Assembly (NCBI GenBank): GCA_018399285.1
Contig: JAGYOW010000024.1
Span: forward strand, 1-48,450
Reading direction: 5' to 3'
Length of the DNA: 48,450 bases
DNA from: Desulfotignum sp.
GTDB lineage: Bacteria; Desulfobacterota; Desulfobacteria; Desulfobacterales; Desulfobacteraceae
Shown here: piece by piece, positions 1 to 8,024 of the stretch
Numbering within the stretch: the first letter of the stretch is position 1
Layout: each line of letters begins with the position of its first letter
Notes under the pieces: model-generated
Seen by the model: only the letters and a program-made list of their open reading frames with translations
Told to the model about the DNA's origin: nothing
Database searches by the model: none
Program-made: the position numbers and the translations under genes

Positions 1-100
1 TGGTTCTGCCGTTCATATGAAGATGGTCTGTTTCCAGTGTCACCCGGCCCTCAGCCAGGCCGAAGTCGTTATCCGGCACGGTTCCCGCTATGGCAAGCAT
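1..100 (-). CDS. unidentified gene, N-terminal 33 codons only
   Basis: An ATG at position 100 (minus strand) is preceded by AAGGAG about 11 nt upstream and opens a frame that runs off the left edge. The visible start reads MLAIAGTVPDNDFGLAEG. It overlaps the last 13 nt of the DUF3343 gene, so it is probably translationally coupled to it and the fourth member of the selenium-related set. Too little is visible to name the family. Confidence 0.55.
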   Translation of the reverse strand, partial: MLAIAGTVPDNDFGLAEGRVTLETDHLHMNGRT

Positions 101-657
101 TGGTGTTTCATCTCCTTGTATGCCAGCCCCAGGGCGTATCCGCACAGGGTATGGCCGATTTCCAGGGGGTCGGGTGCCGCATCCAGCTTCTGTCCCACCA
201 TCACCCCGGCCAGCCAGGGCACGTCCGGACATCCGCCGCCGGATACATTCACGATGACCCGGGTCTGTTTGTCCACGGTGATTTTCATGTTGGCGGCCCG
301 GATCATGAGATAATCACCAAAATCCTTTGTCTGAAACAGGCTCACAGGTTCCAGGAGCGGGTCCGTCACGGGCACCACCTGGAGCGGTTCATTGTTGTTG
401 GCGGCGAGCAGCCGGACGATCTCCAGCTGCTCGATCAAGGGAAACACGATCACCAGGTCGCACCCGGTCTGGATCTCCGGGGGCGGCCCCATGACCCGGA
501 CATCCCACCCGCTTTGTTTGAGCCGTCTTTCCGCCTGGATCACCTCGCTGGTATGTTCAAACACCAGAATCCCGTGATCCGTCTGAAACGCGTTTCTGTC
601 TCTTTGTGCCGCTTGTTTGTCGCGTGCTTTTTTTAAAAATTTGAACAAAAGTGCCAC
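88..657 (-). CDS. DUF3343 domain protein (putative Se/S carrier)
   Basis: 189 aa from a GTG start. The N-terminal part holds a DUF3343-like segment (GILVFEHTSEVIQAERRL, then GWDVRVMGPPPEI), the small domain found beside YedE and SirA/TusA proteins in selenium-using anaerobes. A second part contains NVSGGGCPDVPW with a single Cys that could carry a persulfide or selenide. No signal peptide or membrane segment, so cytoplasmic. It lies 16 nt downstream of the TusA-like gene and overlaps the next gene, so it is part of one operon. The link to selenium is family-level and contextual; the reaction is unknown. The selenoproteins at 20.7-27 kb make the assignment more plausible. Confidence 0.8.
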   Translation of the reverse strand: MALLFKFLKKARDKQAAQRDRNAFQTDHGILVFEHTSEVIQAERRLKQSGWDVRVMGPPPEIQTGCDLVIVFPLIEQLEIVRLLAANNNEPLQVVPVTDPLLEPVSLFQTKDFGDYLMIRAANMKITVDKQTRVIVNVSGGGCPDVPWLAGVMVGQKLDAAPDPLEIGHTLCGYALGLAYKEMKHQCLP

Positions 658-673
658 CTGAGTCTGTGAATCA

Positions 674-889
674 TTATTTGACGATGGTCAGATGATATTC
701 ATCCCCGGATTCCCGGATATCCGTCACCTGGCAGTTCCGGCTTTCCGCGGCCCGGGATACATTTTCCTTGGACGCTTCCGTGTCCACCAGCACTTCAAAT
801 TCTGTATCTCCGGCAGATTTGACGGCCTCCAGAAACATGAGTACAGGCTGGGGACAGGACAACCCCCTGGCATCGATGGTTTTTGTCAT
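674..889 (-). CDS. TusA/SirA-family sulfurtransferase-like protein
   Basis: 71 aa, full length for the family. The signature ARGLSCPQPVLMFLEA carries the CPxP motif whose Cys forms the persulfide (or selenosulfide) in TusA-like proteins; the rest fits the two-layer alpha/beta fold (FEVLVDTEASKENVSRAAES). The start follows GGAGATACAATC. It sits between YedE-like and DUF3343 genes, a trio known from selenium-metabolising bacteria, so its likely job is to accept or deliver reduced sulfur or selenium rather than tRNA thiolation. The choice between Se and S rests on context. Confidence 0.9.
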   Translation of the reverse strand: MTKTIDARGLSCPQPVLMFLEAVKSAGDTEFEVLVDTEASKENVSRAAESRNCQVTDIRESGDEYHLTIVK

Positions 890-906
890 GATTGTATCTC
901 CTTAGA

Positions 907-1989
907 TTATTGTTTGCGCATTGACATGCCAATGGCCAGGCACACAACGAATCCGACAATGACGGCGGCAATCCCATGGGGTCCCACCCCGGCAGGCGAG
1001 CTGGCCAGGCCGAAATTGTGGGCAAAACCGGCCCCGACAATCATACCGAACACAAATACGGCGGCATCTCCATCACCTTCTCCGGCCAGAAACAGCTGAC
1101 GGCCCGGGCATCCGCCGGCCAGGGCAAACGCCAGACCGGCCAGGGCCATGCCGGCAAAATTCCACAGGTGCAGGGTGTGGGCCACGGGCTGGTTTTCAAA
1201 CCCCATATTGAACTGACCCAGCACGAGGTTGGCAATGCCTGCCACCACCAGCAGGGTGATGACACCGGTGAACAGGTGCACCTGGCGGAACAGTAACAGA
1301 TCCCGGAACGACCCCATGGTGCAGAACCGGCTGCGCTGGGCCAGAAATCCGATCACCAGGCCGGCGACCAGGGAAATGATCAAAGGCGCGCTCATGGCGC
1401 CCGGTCCTTTGAGGCTGTAAAACAGAATATCGTTTTTGGGCTCTCCGTCGATTTGCGGAAATATCAGCATCAAGACCAGGAACCCCACCATGACCACGGG
1501 CATGAGCAGGCCGGCGGCTATGTGGGTTTTCTGGGTCCGGCCCAGGTTGTACCCGTTTTTCAGAAACAGGGTCCCGATCCAGATGCCGAAAACCAGACCG
1601 GCCAGTCCCAGGATGGCATTCAGGTCCCCGCCGGCCAGGCGCAGCAATGCCCGCCAGGGGCATCCCAGAAACACCAACGCCCCGATCATGGCAAACACGC
1701 CCAGTACAAACCTCACAAACGGGGCTGACCCCGTTCGGGGCCGGAAATCCTTGAACGCCAGGGCCGCGGCCAGGGATCCCAGCACAAATCCGATGATCTC
1801 AGGCCGCATGTACTGAACCACGGCGGCCCGGTGAAATCCCAAAGCACCGGAAATATCTCTTTCAAAACAGGCCACGCAGATGCCCATGTTCCCGGGGTTG
1901 CCCAGTTTCTGGAGCAGCGGGGCCAGAACGCCGATGGCTGCCCCCACCACAATGATGCCTGTGCGGGTGGCCCAAAAATTTTTTGTCAT
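907..1989 (-). CDS. yedE: YedE/YeeE-family inner-membrane transporter, selenium-associated
   Basis: About 360 aa with roughly ten hydrophobic segments. Repeated signatures are typical of YeeE/YedE (DUF395): GNMGICVACFERDISGAL near the N-terminus, FLGCPWRALLRLAGGD mid-protein, RSRFCTMGSFRDL, and AGGCPGRQLFLAGEGD near the C-terminus. The conserved Cys residues line the sulfur-compound path in characterised YeeE proteins. I chose the ATG at 1989 because AAAGGAGT lies 7 nt before it; an upstream in-frame ATG at 2022 lacks such a site. Clustered with TusA-like and DUF3343 genes it fits the selenium-metabolism YedE type. Substrate (selenium species versus thiosulfate) cannot be read from sequence. 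Confidence 0.88.
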   Translation of the reverse strand: MTKNFWATRTGIIVVGAAIGVLAPLLQKLGNPGNMGICVACFERDISGALGFHRAAVVQYMRPEIIGFVLGSLAAALAFKDFRPRTGSAPFVRFVLGVFAMIGALVFLGCPWRALLRLAGGDLNAILGLAGLVFGIWIGTLFLKNGYNLGRTQKTHIAAGLLMPVVMVGFLVLMLIFPQIDGEPKNDILFYSLKGPGAMSAPLIISLVAGLVIGFLAQRSRFCTMGSFRDLLLFRQVHLFTGVITLLVVAGIANLVLGQFNMGFENQPVAHTLHLWNFAGMALAGLAFALAGGCPGRQLFLAGEGDGDAAVFVFGMIVGAGFAHNFGLASSPAGVGPHGIAAVIVGFVVCLAIGMSMRKQ

Positions 1990-2055
1990 GGATGTGACTC
2001 CTTTCAATGAGTGATTCAACACAGTCCTATTCGGAAAACATCGTTTTAGTACCTG

Positions 2056-2589
2056 ATGGGCCGGAGCGCAGTCAAATTGTTAATATTGATATGTTTGGTA
2101 AGAAAATATAGAAAAAATGAATATCCGGCAGATGTGTCGGCTTTTATCGACGGATTTCAGCATGCGTTAAGCTTTCGCGCAGGTCTGGCCTTTGTTTCGT
2201 TTGTGAGAAAAGAGATTGAGGGACAGTTCAGAAGGTTGCCGGACATCATCCGGAAGGCGGATCTGGTCCTGGGGTCTTCCCTGATGTTCGGGCTGGCTTC
2301 GGTTGCAGAGACCCAAAATATCCCATACCGGTATATTGCCTTTACCCCGCACCTGGACCCGGCCTTAGAACAGGTTCCGGCTTTGGACCGATTTCTTGAA
2401 AAAGGGACAAGGCCTGTGTATGCCGGATTCGGCAGCATGCCCGTGAAAGACCAGATCAGCATCGTCCCCATTCTGATCAAAGCGGCGCGAAATCTTGGCC
2501 GGCCCATCATTCTGCCGCGGTTTCATGGGCTTTCAACAGAAACTACCCCGGGAGAGGATCTGTTTTTTATCCGCGATTATCCTCATTAA
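2056..2589 (+). pseudogene. UDP-glucuronosyl/sterol glucosyltransferase-type GT1 fragment
   Basis: 177 codons. Two blocks of a GT1 (GT-B fold) enzyme are joined: an acceptor-domain piece with ADLVLGSSLMFGLASVAETQ and IPYRYIAFTPHL, then directly LDRFLEKGTRPVYAGFGSMP, the start of the nucleotide-sugar domain. The linker region between them is missing, as are the N-terminal Rossmann start and the C-terminal HHGGxGT donor-binding segment. The frame stops at 2589 just where the rubrerythrin remnant (opposite strand) begins, so the 3' end was probably lost by deletion. Family normal length is about 400 aa. Confidence 0.75.
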
Positions 2590-2594
2590 CAAGA

Positions 2595-3097
2595 TCAAAA
2601 TGGCCAGAAACTGTTGTCCTCCCAGATCTGTTGTTTCAGGTCTTCCTGAAGGGTCATCAGCTTTTTCAGGTGGGTCTGTTCCCAGTCTGACAGCCACTGG
2701 TAGGCTTTTTTCCTCGGGGTCCGTGGTGGTTTCAGCCCGCTCCCCATACAGTTTGACCGCTTTTGTTCAAAGCCCGATCGCCGCTGTGATGGCCGTCGCT
2801 AAACCCGGCGGCGTTGATTTGCAATGCTGGGTCCTGATTGAGAATGGCCGGCGGGATATCTCCGGTCCCGTCGGTTTCATAGCTGCCGGCAGCGGCTTAA
2901 ATTTTCCGTTTTGCATGATGGATTTGAACTGGGCACTCCAGCATTTTCATGTGCTGGGCCTCCTCGTTGCCAGGTCGTCGAAAAAATTTTTAACGGCCTC
3001 ATCACCCGCCTTGTCCCGAGCAGTCTCCTTTACAGGCTTTTGCCCTGACGCTCATCAGAAGGCGTTTTAAGGATATTCAGTGCATTTGATTTTCCAT
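2595..3097 (-). pseudogene. rubrerythrin/ferritin-like diiron protein, frameshifted
   Basis: Conceptual translation across several one-base shifts gives a full-length (about 165 aa) ferritin-like protein. Blocks in order: AGDEAVKNFFDDLA, QHMKMLE (iron-ligand EExxH region), then after a proline-rich linker VKLYGERAETTTDPEEKKAY, LSDWEQTHLKKLMTLQEDL and a C-terminal WEDNSFWPF. The ATG at 3097 follows AACAGGAGATCTCCC. Such proteins reduce peroxide in anaerobes. At least three frame changes separate the blocks; the ends are intact, so it could be a functional gene with sequencing errors. The carboxyl end abuts the glycosyltransferase fragment tail to tail. Confidence 0.75.
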
Positions 3098-3368
3098 GGG
3101 AGATCTCCTGTTACGTTCCGTTTGAACCGGTTAAAGGTTGTGTCCCGTGCCGTCCAGATTCTTCATAACATCTTTCATCGGGGCATTCCAACTTTAAAAA
3201 CCCGGAACAAGGGTCCTCTCTGAGAATTTTCCTGAAATGGTATTCTTCCTGATAGCTTGATCACAGAAATTGTCAAACCGATTTCACTTTTACCTCGTTC
3301 ATGGTATACTTTTTCCAAGAATTAATTGCGCAGCGGCAGCAGTCTTTGTGCAATAAAGGGGGTGAAAA
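3098..3368. other. intergenic, divergent promoters expected
   Basis: No gene recognised. The stretch separates the minus-strand rubrerythrin remnant from the plus-strand toxin-antitoxin remnant and should hold both promoters. I see no clear -35/-10 pair or operator. Confidence 0.4.
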
Positions 3369-3549
3369 ATGACGACAAAAGAAAAAATAAAAGAGATCAT
3401 TATTAACCAACCCGATGATGCCACATATGAGAAATTATTCGGGAACTGGCGTTTTCGGGGATGGTTGAGCGGGTCTCAAAGACGTTCGTGTTCAGCGCGT
3501 TATATCCAATGAAGAAATGGGAAACCGAATTCGGCTGTGGCAAAAATAA
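3369..3549 (+). pseudogene. RelB/ParD-like antitoxin, frameshifted
   Basis: ATG after AAAGGGGGTGAAAA. Read with two one-base corrections it gives IKEIIINQPDDATYE, IIRELAFSGMVERGLKD and SNEEMGNRIRLWQK, the layout of short antitoxins paired with ParE/RelE toxins. Both shifts look like loss of one G from a short G run (near 3431 and 3470). Its stop overlaps the toxin start by 13 nt, as usual for such pairs. Confidence 0.7.
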
Positions 3550-3833
3550 GATGGACAGAAGAAGCCGCAATCTGGCTTGAAGATATCCATAAATATATTG
3601 CTAAAGATAATCCTCAAGCTGCGGGACGCACGTTGTCGATGGGATATACGACAAAGTGCAAATTTTGTCCGGATTTTCCAAAGTGGGTACACCATTATCG
3701 CACGGAACAGGAAGGTGATGTTCGGGTCCTTTTATATGGCATTACCGTATTGCATATTTGTTATCAAAAACCGGATGTGGCTGAAATCCTGGGGGTCTTT
3801 CATGGGGCTCTCGATCTAAATCGTTATATTTAA
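3537..3833 (+). pseudogene. RelE/ParE-family toxin, frameshifted
   Basis: GTG start overlapping the antitoxin end. The uninterrupted frame begins KIRWTEEAAIWLEDIHKYIA and ends GVFHGALDLNRYI, both hallmark ends of ParE/RelE toxins. The middle is out of phase: DGIYDKVQILSGFSKVG and HYRIAYLLSKTG appear in other frames. Corrected length is about 100 aa, normal for the family. Shifts again look like single-base losses (GG to G near 3635, CC to C near 3750). Confidence 0.75.
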
Positions 3834-3874
3834 ATCAAAGAACGGATCAATAAACGAGAGTAGCCGATAGAGGA

Positions 3875-4045
3875 TTATCGAATTGCCTTAACAAGGGTTG
3901 AGAGAAACCCCGGCAGGTCGATGTTGTATTTTGCCGCTACATCCCGGATCGTCATGCACAGAGAGGTACAGCAGATACATTCGCCGGGCAGCAGCAGGTC
4001 ATTGTCCACCCCTTTGCGGGGAAAATCCCCTTGTATTTGATAAAG
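3875..4045 (-). pseudogene. truncated DUF1858-like small redox protein
   Basis: In-frame stretch DNDLLLPGECICCTSLCM, TIRDVAAKYNIDLPGFLSTL and stop at 3875 is clearly homologous to the intact 71-aa gene at 13580-13795 (shared GECICCTSL, MTIRDVA.KY and FLSTL). The N-terminal half and start codon are not recognisable. DUF1858-like proteins carry a CxxC pair thought to be redox active. The remnant lies just upstream of the HdrD-like operon. Confidence 0.65.
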
Positions 4046-4315
4046 CTATGGGAAAAATACAATACATTAATATTATCAATTTGCCAAAATCCATGATTTT
4101 TACTAATAACACCAGGAAAAAACACGGATTGCTTTCCTGAAACCGAAGCGGTCCGGCCCATAAACCTGAAATGAGGAAGAAACCCATGCGGTATTATCCC
4201 GGCAGACCATGAGTGAATGAGAGCAGCGCTGCCCGTGTTCGGCAGCCGCTGAATGTTCCCGGGAAAAAAGGGGGGACCGTGACCTGACGGCGGATAAATC
4301 CTTTCCTTTGATTCC

Positions 4316-4346
4316 GGGTGATATGTGACCATTAAAATGATCACCC
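4316..4346. promoter_or_regulatory. inverted repeat upstream of HdrD-like gene
   Basis: Perfect 7-bp arms GGGTGAT (4316-4322) and ATCACCC (4340-4346) with a 17-nt spacer end a few nt before the GGAGGGAAAG ribosome-binding site of the HdrD-like gene. It could be an operator or an RNA hairpin controlling translation; no regulator is assigned. The stretch from about 4050 to 4315 holds no recognisable gene. Confidence 0.3.
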
Positions 4347-4361
4347 TGTGGAGGGAAAGAT

Positions 4362-5657
4362 ATGATGCCGGAAGTAATTCAATTGACCCGTTCGCGCAAT
4401 GAAATGCGTAACGGAATCAGCGACAAAGTCAAACAACTCATCCCCGACGGCAATCTGTCGGCCTGCCTGACCTGCGGTACCTGCACCAGTGGCTGTCCTG
4501 CCACGGGTCTGATGGATATGGATCCCAGAAAATTTCTGCGTATGGCGGTTTTCGGCCTGGACCGGGAGCTGGAACGTCATCCCTGGGTATGGGTCTGCAC
4601 CATGTGCAATCGCTGCTATGATGCCTGCCCCATGAAACTCAACATTCCCCAGCTCATCTTTTACCTGCGGTCCCAGTGGCCCAGGGAAGAACGGCCCAAA
4701 GGCATCCTGGGGTCCTGCGACCACCATGTGCGCTCCCGGGGCGGGGCCATGGGCGTGCCCCTGGAAGACTTTCAGTTCACGGTGGAAGATGTGGCTGAAG
4801 AGTGCCGGGAGCAGGAGGGGTTTGAAGAGCTTACCGTGGACCTGGACCGGGAAGGGGCCTATTTCGCTTTGAACCAGAACTCCCGGGAACCCGTGACCGA
4901 GCCGGATGAGCTCATGCCGTTGTGGAAGATCCTTCACAAGGTCGGGGCCGACTGGACCTATTATTCCGACATGTGGGGTGGAGAAAACTACTGCATGTTC
5001 CTGGCCGATGATGCATCCTGGGAAAAGATCGTCCGGGCCCAGGCCGAACATATCGACAAACTGGGCTGCAAGGTGTTTCTCAATACGGAATGCGGCCACT
5101 CTTTTTATGCGGTCTGGGCCGGTCTCCATCGGTTCAACATCCCTCACAAATTTGAATTCAGAAGCATTGTGGAATATTACGCCCGATGGATCCGGGAGGG
5201 AAAACTGCCCGTCACATCCGACTGGAACCGTACTGGTATCAAATTCACGGTCCAGGACCCTTGCAACGTGGTGCGAAAATCGCTGGGAGACCGGTTTGCC
5301 GATGACCTGCGGTACGTGGTCAAGCAGGTGGTGGGGGAAGATAATTTTGTGGAAATGGCCCCCAATAAATCCAACAACTTCTGCTGCGGCGGCGGAGGCG
5401 GGTCCCTCCAGGCCGGGTACACGGATGAACGAAGACAATACGGCAAGACCAAGTTCGACCAGATCCAGGCCACGGGGGCCAATTATGTGGTGACACCCTG
5501 TCACAACTGCCATGCCCAGATCGAAGATATGGCACATGCCCATGGCGGTGACTATTACACCGTGCATCTGTGGACCCTGATCTGCCTGTCCATGGGCATT
5601 CTGGGTGAAAACGAGCGGACCTATCTGGGGCCGGACCTGGCCGACTATGGGCTTTGA
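4362..5657 (+). CDS. HdrD-like (HdrC-HdrB fusion) iron-sulfur oxidoreductase
   Basis: 431 aa, starting after GGAGGGAAAG. N-terminal HdrC-like part: two 4Fe-4S motifs, ACLTCGTCTSGCP and VCTMCNRCYDACP. C-terminal HdrB-like part: two CCG-type regions, TECGHSFYAVWAG and the strong SNNFCCGGGGGS with later TPCHNCHAQIE, which in Hdr enzymes bind the noncubane cluster at the disulfide-reducing site. No membrane segments, so soluble. It heads a set with MvhD and a HesB-like protein, and probably takes electrons from MvhD/HdrA to an unknown disulfide or ferredoxin-level acceptor. It could serve as the HdrBC partner absent from the hdrA-mvhD-fdhBA operon at 20.7-27 kb; that pairing is inference. A long antisense frame here is a codon-bias shadow. 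Confidence 0.9.
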   Translation: MMPEVIQLTRSRNEMRNGISDKVKQLIPDGNLSACLTCGTCTSGCPATGLMDMDPRKFLRMAVFGLDRELERHPWVWVCTMCNRCYDACPMKLNIPQLIFYLRSQWPREERPKGILGSCDHHVRSRGGAMGVPLEDFQFTVEDVAEECREQEGFEELTVDLDREGAYFALNQNSREPVTEPDELMPLWKILHKVGADWTYYSDMWGGENYCMFLADDASWEKIVRAQAEHIDKLGCKVFLNTECGHSFYAVWAGLHRFNIPHKFEFRSIVEYYARWIREGKLPVTSDWNRTGIKFTVQDPCNVVRKSLGDRFADDLRYVVKQVVGEDNFVEMAPNKSNNFCCGGGGGSLQAGYTDERRQYGKTKFDQIQATGANYVVTPCHNCHAQIEDMAHAHGGDYYTVHLWTLICLSMGILGENERTYLGPDLADYGL

Positions 5658-5689
5658 TACAAATATGATTGAAATACGGAGTCATGAAT

Positions 5690-6139
5690 ATGAACGGTTT
5701 TGAACCCAGAATCATCACCTTTCTGTGTAACTGGTGCAGCTACGGGGCTGCGGACCTGGCCGGTGTCAGCCGGTTTCAATATCCTGCCAATATCAGAATC
5801 ATCCGAATTCCATGCTCTGGGCGGGTGTCCGTCAAAATGGTTCTTTATGCTATCCGCTGCGGGGCCGACGGTGTCTGGATTTCCGGATGCCATCCCGGAG
5901 AATGTCATTACATCGAAGCCAACTATTATGCCCGGCGTAAATTTGTTTTGCTCAGAGAACTTCTGGAACATACCGGGCTGGGACCCGGCCGCGTACACTT
6001 TTCCTGGATTTCATCAGCTGAGGGAAGCAAGTTCGCTGATGTGGCCCGGCAGGTGATCGCAGATATCCGTGCTCTGGGGCCTGCCGAAAAACTGAATAGA
6101 TTTAAAACTTTTGCCGGACAAAGGGCCGGCAGCAACTAA
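5690..6139 (+). CDS. mvhD: MvhD-family hydrogenase/Hdr iron-sulfur subunit (Cys form)
   Basis: About 149 aa. MvhD signatures: IITFLCNWCSYGAADLAG at the N-terminus, IRIPCSGRVSVKMVLYAI, then GVWISGCHPGECHYIEANY and WISSAEGSKFADV. These Cys residues bind the 2Fe-2S cluster that relays electrons to HdrA. I chose the ATG at 5690 because CGGAG lies 8 nt upstream; the ATG at 5669 has no site and the one at 5684 is too close. Here the motif reads GCHPGECHY with Cys, whereas the paralogue at 23543-23980 has UGA at this Cys. It follows the HdrD-like gene by 32 nt, so probably one operon. Confidence 0.9.
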   Translation: MNGFEPRIITFLCNWCSYGAADLAGVSRFQYPANIRIIRIPCSGRVSVKMVLYAIRCGADGVWISGCHPGECHYIEANYYARRKFVLLRELLEHTGLGPGRVHFSWISSAEGSKFADVARQVIADIRALGPAEKLNRFKTFAGQRAGSN

Positions 6140-6160
6140 AATAACCAAAAGGAGAGACAC

Positions 6161-6478
6161 ATGATCACTGTGACCCCGGCTGCCCAAAAAGAGGTGGCCA
6201 AATATTTTGACGGCAAAGAAAAATCACCGGTCCGGCTTTTTATCACATCCGGATGCGGGGGGCCGTCCCTGGCCATGGCATTGGATCAGCCAAAAGAGAC
6301 GGATACTGTTTTTACCCAGGGTGATGTGGATTATATCATGGAAACCGAACTGCTGAAAAAGGCCCAGCTCGTGACGGTGGATTATACTGGCATGGGGTTC
6401 AACATCTCATCCAGCCTGGAATCGGGAGCCGGGGGATGCAGCGGCTGCGGTACCGGAGGCGGGTGCTGCGGATCATAA
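6161..6478 (+). CDS. HesB/IscA-like protein with Cys-rich tail
   Basis: 105 aa, start after AAAAGGAGAGACAC. The fold region VTPAAQKEVAKYFDG, VRLFITSGCGGPSLAMALDQ and VDYTGMGFNISSSL matches A-type Fe-S carriers, and the C-terminus GCSGCGTGGGCCGS is Cys-rich. Related HesB-like proteins of sulfate reducers are often annotated as (seleno)proteins; no in-frame UGA is present here. It lies 21 nt after MvhD and could help assemble or repair clusters of the neighbouring Hdr proteins. Confidence 0.82.
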   Translation: MITVTPAAQKEVAKYFDGKEKSPVRLFITSGCGGPSLAMALDQPKETDTVFTQGDVDYIMETELLKKAQLVTVDYTGMGFNISSSLESGAGGCSGCGTGGGCCGS

Positions 6479-6491
6479 CAGGAGGACATGC

Positions 6492-6989
6492 ATGCTTGAA
6501 ATACTGCAAATCCATCCCAGAGTGGAAAAAACCCTGGACCAGATGAAAACCCTGGACAATGCGCCGAAAATCGCGGCAAAACGGGCAGAAGCCATCATCG
6601 ATGCCCTGAAAAACGGCACCATCATGGCCCGGGCCGGCCGTCTGTCCAAAACCAAAGATGCCCGGATCAGAAAACTGTTCAAGTATGACCTGGGAAAAGG
6701 GTACCGCCTGATCAGCCTCAAGGACAAGTCGTCATTGTACATCCTTTTTGTGGGGTCCCATGACCAGTGTGACACCTGGCTGGATACCAACAGCAAGGGG
6801 AAACCCCACCAGACAGAGGTCCCCATGGTCTGTTATGAGATCACGCAAAAGAAACGGCGGCAAAGCGGTCCTGCACCCTTGTGCTTTGCAGAACCGGAGG
6901 AGGATCTGTGCGAGCGAATGCCGCCGGTTTCCCAGAAAGATCTGCGGGAGGTGTTCAGCGGGCTGGTGAGAAGCGTGCAGGCCCGCTAG
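6492..6989 (+). CDS. RelE-like (cytotoxic repressor family) protein, solitary
   Basis: 165 aa, start after ACAGGAGGACATGC, 13 nt behind the HesB-like gene. The central part (LFKYDLGKGYRLISLKDKSS, LYILFVGSHDQCDTWLD) resembles the RelE/YoeB beta-sheet core; a helical N-terminus precedes it and an unrelated tail of about 50 residues follows. No antitoxin gene is adjacent, and it appears co-transcribed with the Fe-S genes, which is odd for a toxin. It may have another role; assignment is moderate. Confidence 0.55.
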   Translation: MLEILQIHPRVEKTLDQMKTLDNAPKIAAKRAEAIIDALKNGTIMARAGRLSKTKDARIRKLFKYDLGKGYRLISLKDKSSLYILFVGSHDQCDTWLDTNSKGKPHQTEVPMVCYEITQKKRRQSGPAPLCFAEPEEDLCERMPPVSQKDLREVFSGLVRSVQAR

Positions 6990-7107
6990 GCAGTCCATCA
7001 TCGCGGTTCCGACCGGGGAAAAGCGGCAATCCGCTGCTATGAGGGGGGTCTGGAGGAATAACCCGACAGTTACCCCCATAACCATGTTAAAAACAGGAGA
7101 ATTGTGT

Positions 7108-7992
7108 ATGCGAGTAAAAAAACGACTGGCCCTTGGTATTATTTTGTTTCTGACTGCAACCGTGTTTGCCGGTTCGGCTGTGGCTGAACCCATTCTTGAA
7201 AAGATTGAACGGACCGGTGTGGTCACCATGGCATTCCGGGAAGGGTCCGTTCCTTTCGGGTATATGAACCAGAAAGGGGAATGGATCGGGTTCGGTCTGG
7301 ATTTGGGGTATGAAATCCATCAGGCCCTGGAAAAGAAATTCGGTAAAGAGATCCAGCTGGTCAAAAAACCCATGAACCCGAAGACCCGGATCCCCCTGGT
7401 GGCCAATGGAACGGTGGATATCGGTATCGGTTCCACAACCATTACCCTGGAACGGGAAAAAGTGATCGACTTCAGCCTGCCTTATTTTTTAACCGGAACC
7501 CGGCTGCTGGTCCCCAAGGACAGCCCGATCCGGGATTTTCCGGATCTTGCCGGGAAACGGGTCGGTATGGGCAGCGGCTCCACCGCAAATATCAAGGGTC
7601 TGGATTCGGCCATTGCCCAGGGACTGATCGAACCGGAATGCCAGAAAATGCTTTTTGAAGAACATAACAAAGGCTTTCTGGCCCTGCAGCAGGGGAAAAT
7701 CCATGCCTATTTCACCGATGCCAGTATCCTGGCCGGCATGAAAGCCAAAGCAGAAAAACCCGATGACTGGGAAATTGCGGGCCGGTATCTGACCTATGAG
7801 CCCTATGGGTTGCTTTTGCCGGAAAATCAGGGGAAATGGCGTGATTTTATCAATGAAACTTTGGTTCAGATCATTAAAAGCGGAAGGTTCATGGGAATTT
7901 ATGACAAATGGTTCGGCCCGGATGGCGAGGTGCCTCTGGAAATGGGCGACGAATACAAAGCATTGCTCAAGGCGTTGAGTTTTCCGGACTGA
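7108..7992 (+). CDS. amino-acid ABC transporter, periplasmic binding protein
   Basis: 294 aa. ATG at 7108 follows AACAGGAGAATTGTGT, and a signal peptide (basic MRVKKR, hydrophobic LALGIILFLTATVFAG, cleavage after AVA) precedes the mature start EPILEKIERTG. SBP family 3 blocks: VTMAFREGSVPFGYMN, DIGIGSTTITLEREKVIDFS, and KRVGMGSGSTANIKG. The GSTT.TLER pattern resembles glutamate/aspartate-type (GltI-like) proteins. It heads a transporter operon whose permease genes are frameshifted. Substrate beyond 'polar amino acid' is a guess. Confidence 0.88.
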   Translation: MRVKKRLALGIILFLTATVFAGSAVAEPILEKIERTGVVTMAFREGSVPFGYMNQKGEWIGFGLDLGYEIHQALEKKFGKEIQLVKKPMNPKTRIPLVANGTVDIGIGSTTITLEREKVIDFSLPYFLTGTRLLVPKDSPIRDFPDLAGKRVGMGSGSTANIKGLDSAIAQGLIEPECQKMLFEEHNKGFLALQQGKIHAYFTDASILAGMKAKAEKPDDWEIAGRYLTYEPYGLLLPENQGKWRDFINETLVQIIKSGRFMGIYDKWFGPDGEVPLEMGDEYKALLKALSFPD

Positions 7993-8024
7993 CGCACTGA
8001 AATTCAAAGGACGGTGGGACGGAT

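Noticed and set aside
2495..3070. 191-codon plus-strand frame
   Set aside because: Overlaps the rubrerythrin remnant on the minus strand, whose blocks are recognisable; the plus frame has no domain or ribosome site.
4341..4361. sigma-54 promoter for the HdrD-like operon
   Set aside because: No TGGC-N8-GC type match found between 4050 and 4361; only the inverted repeat at 4316-4346 stands out.
4341..5567. 408-codon open frame on the minus strand
   Set aside because: Lies exactly antisense to the HdrD-like gene, has no ribosome site and reads as low-complexity His/Gly/Phe-rich sequence typical of a GC-rich shadow frame.
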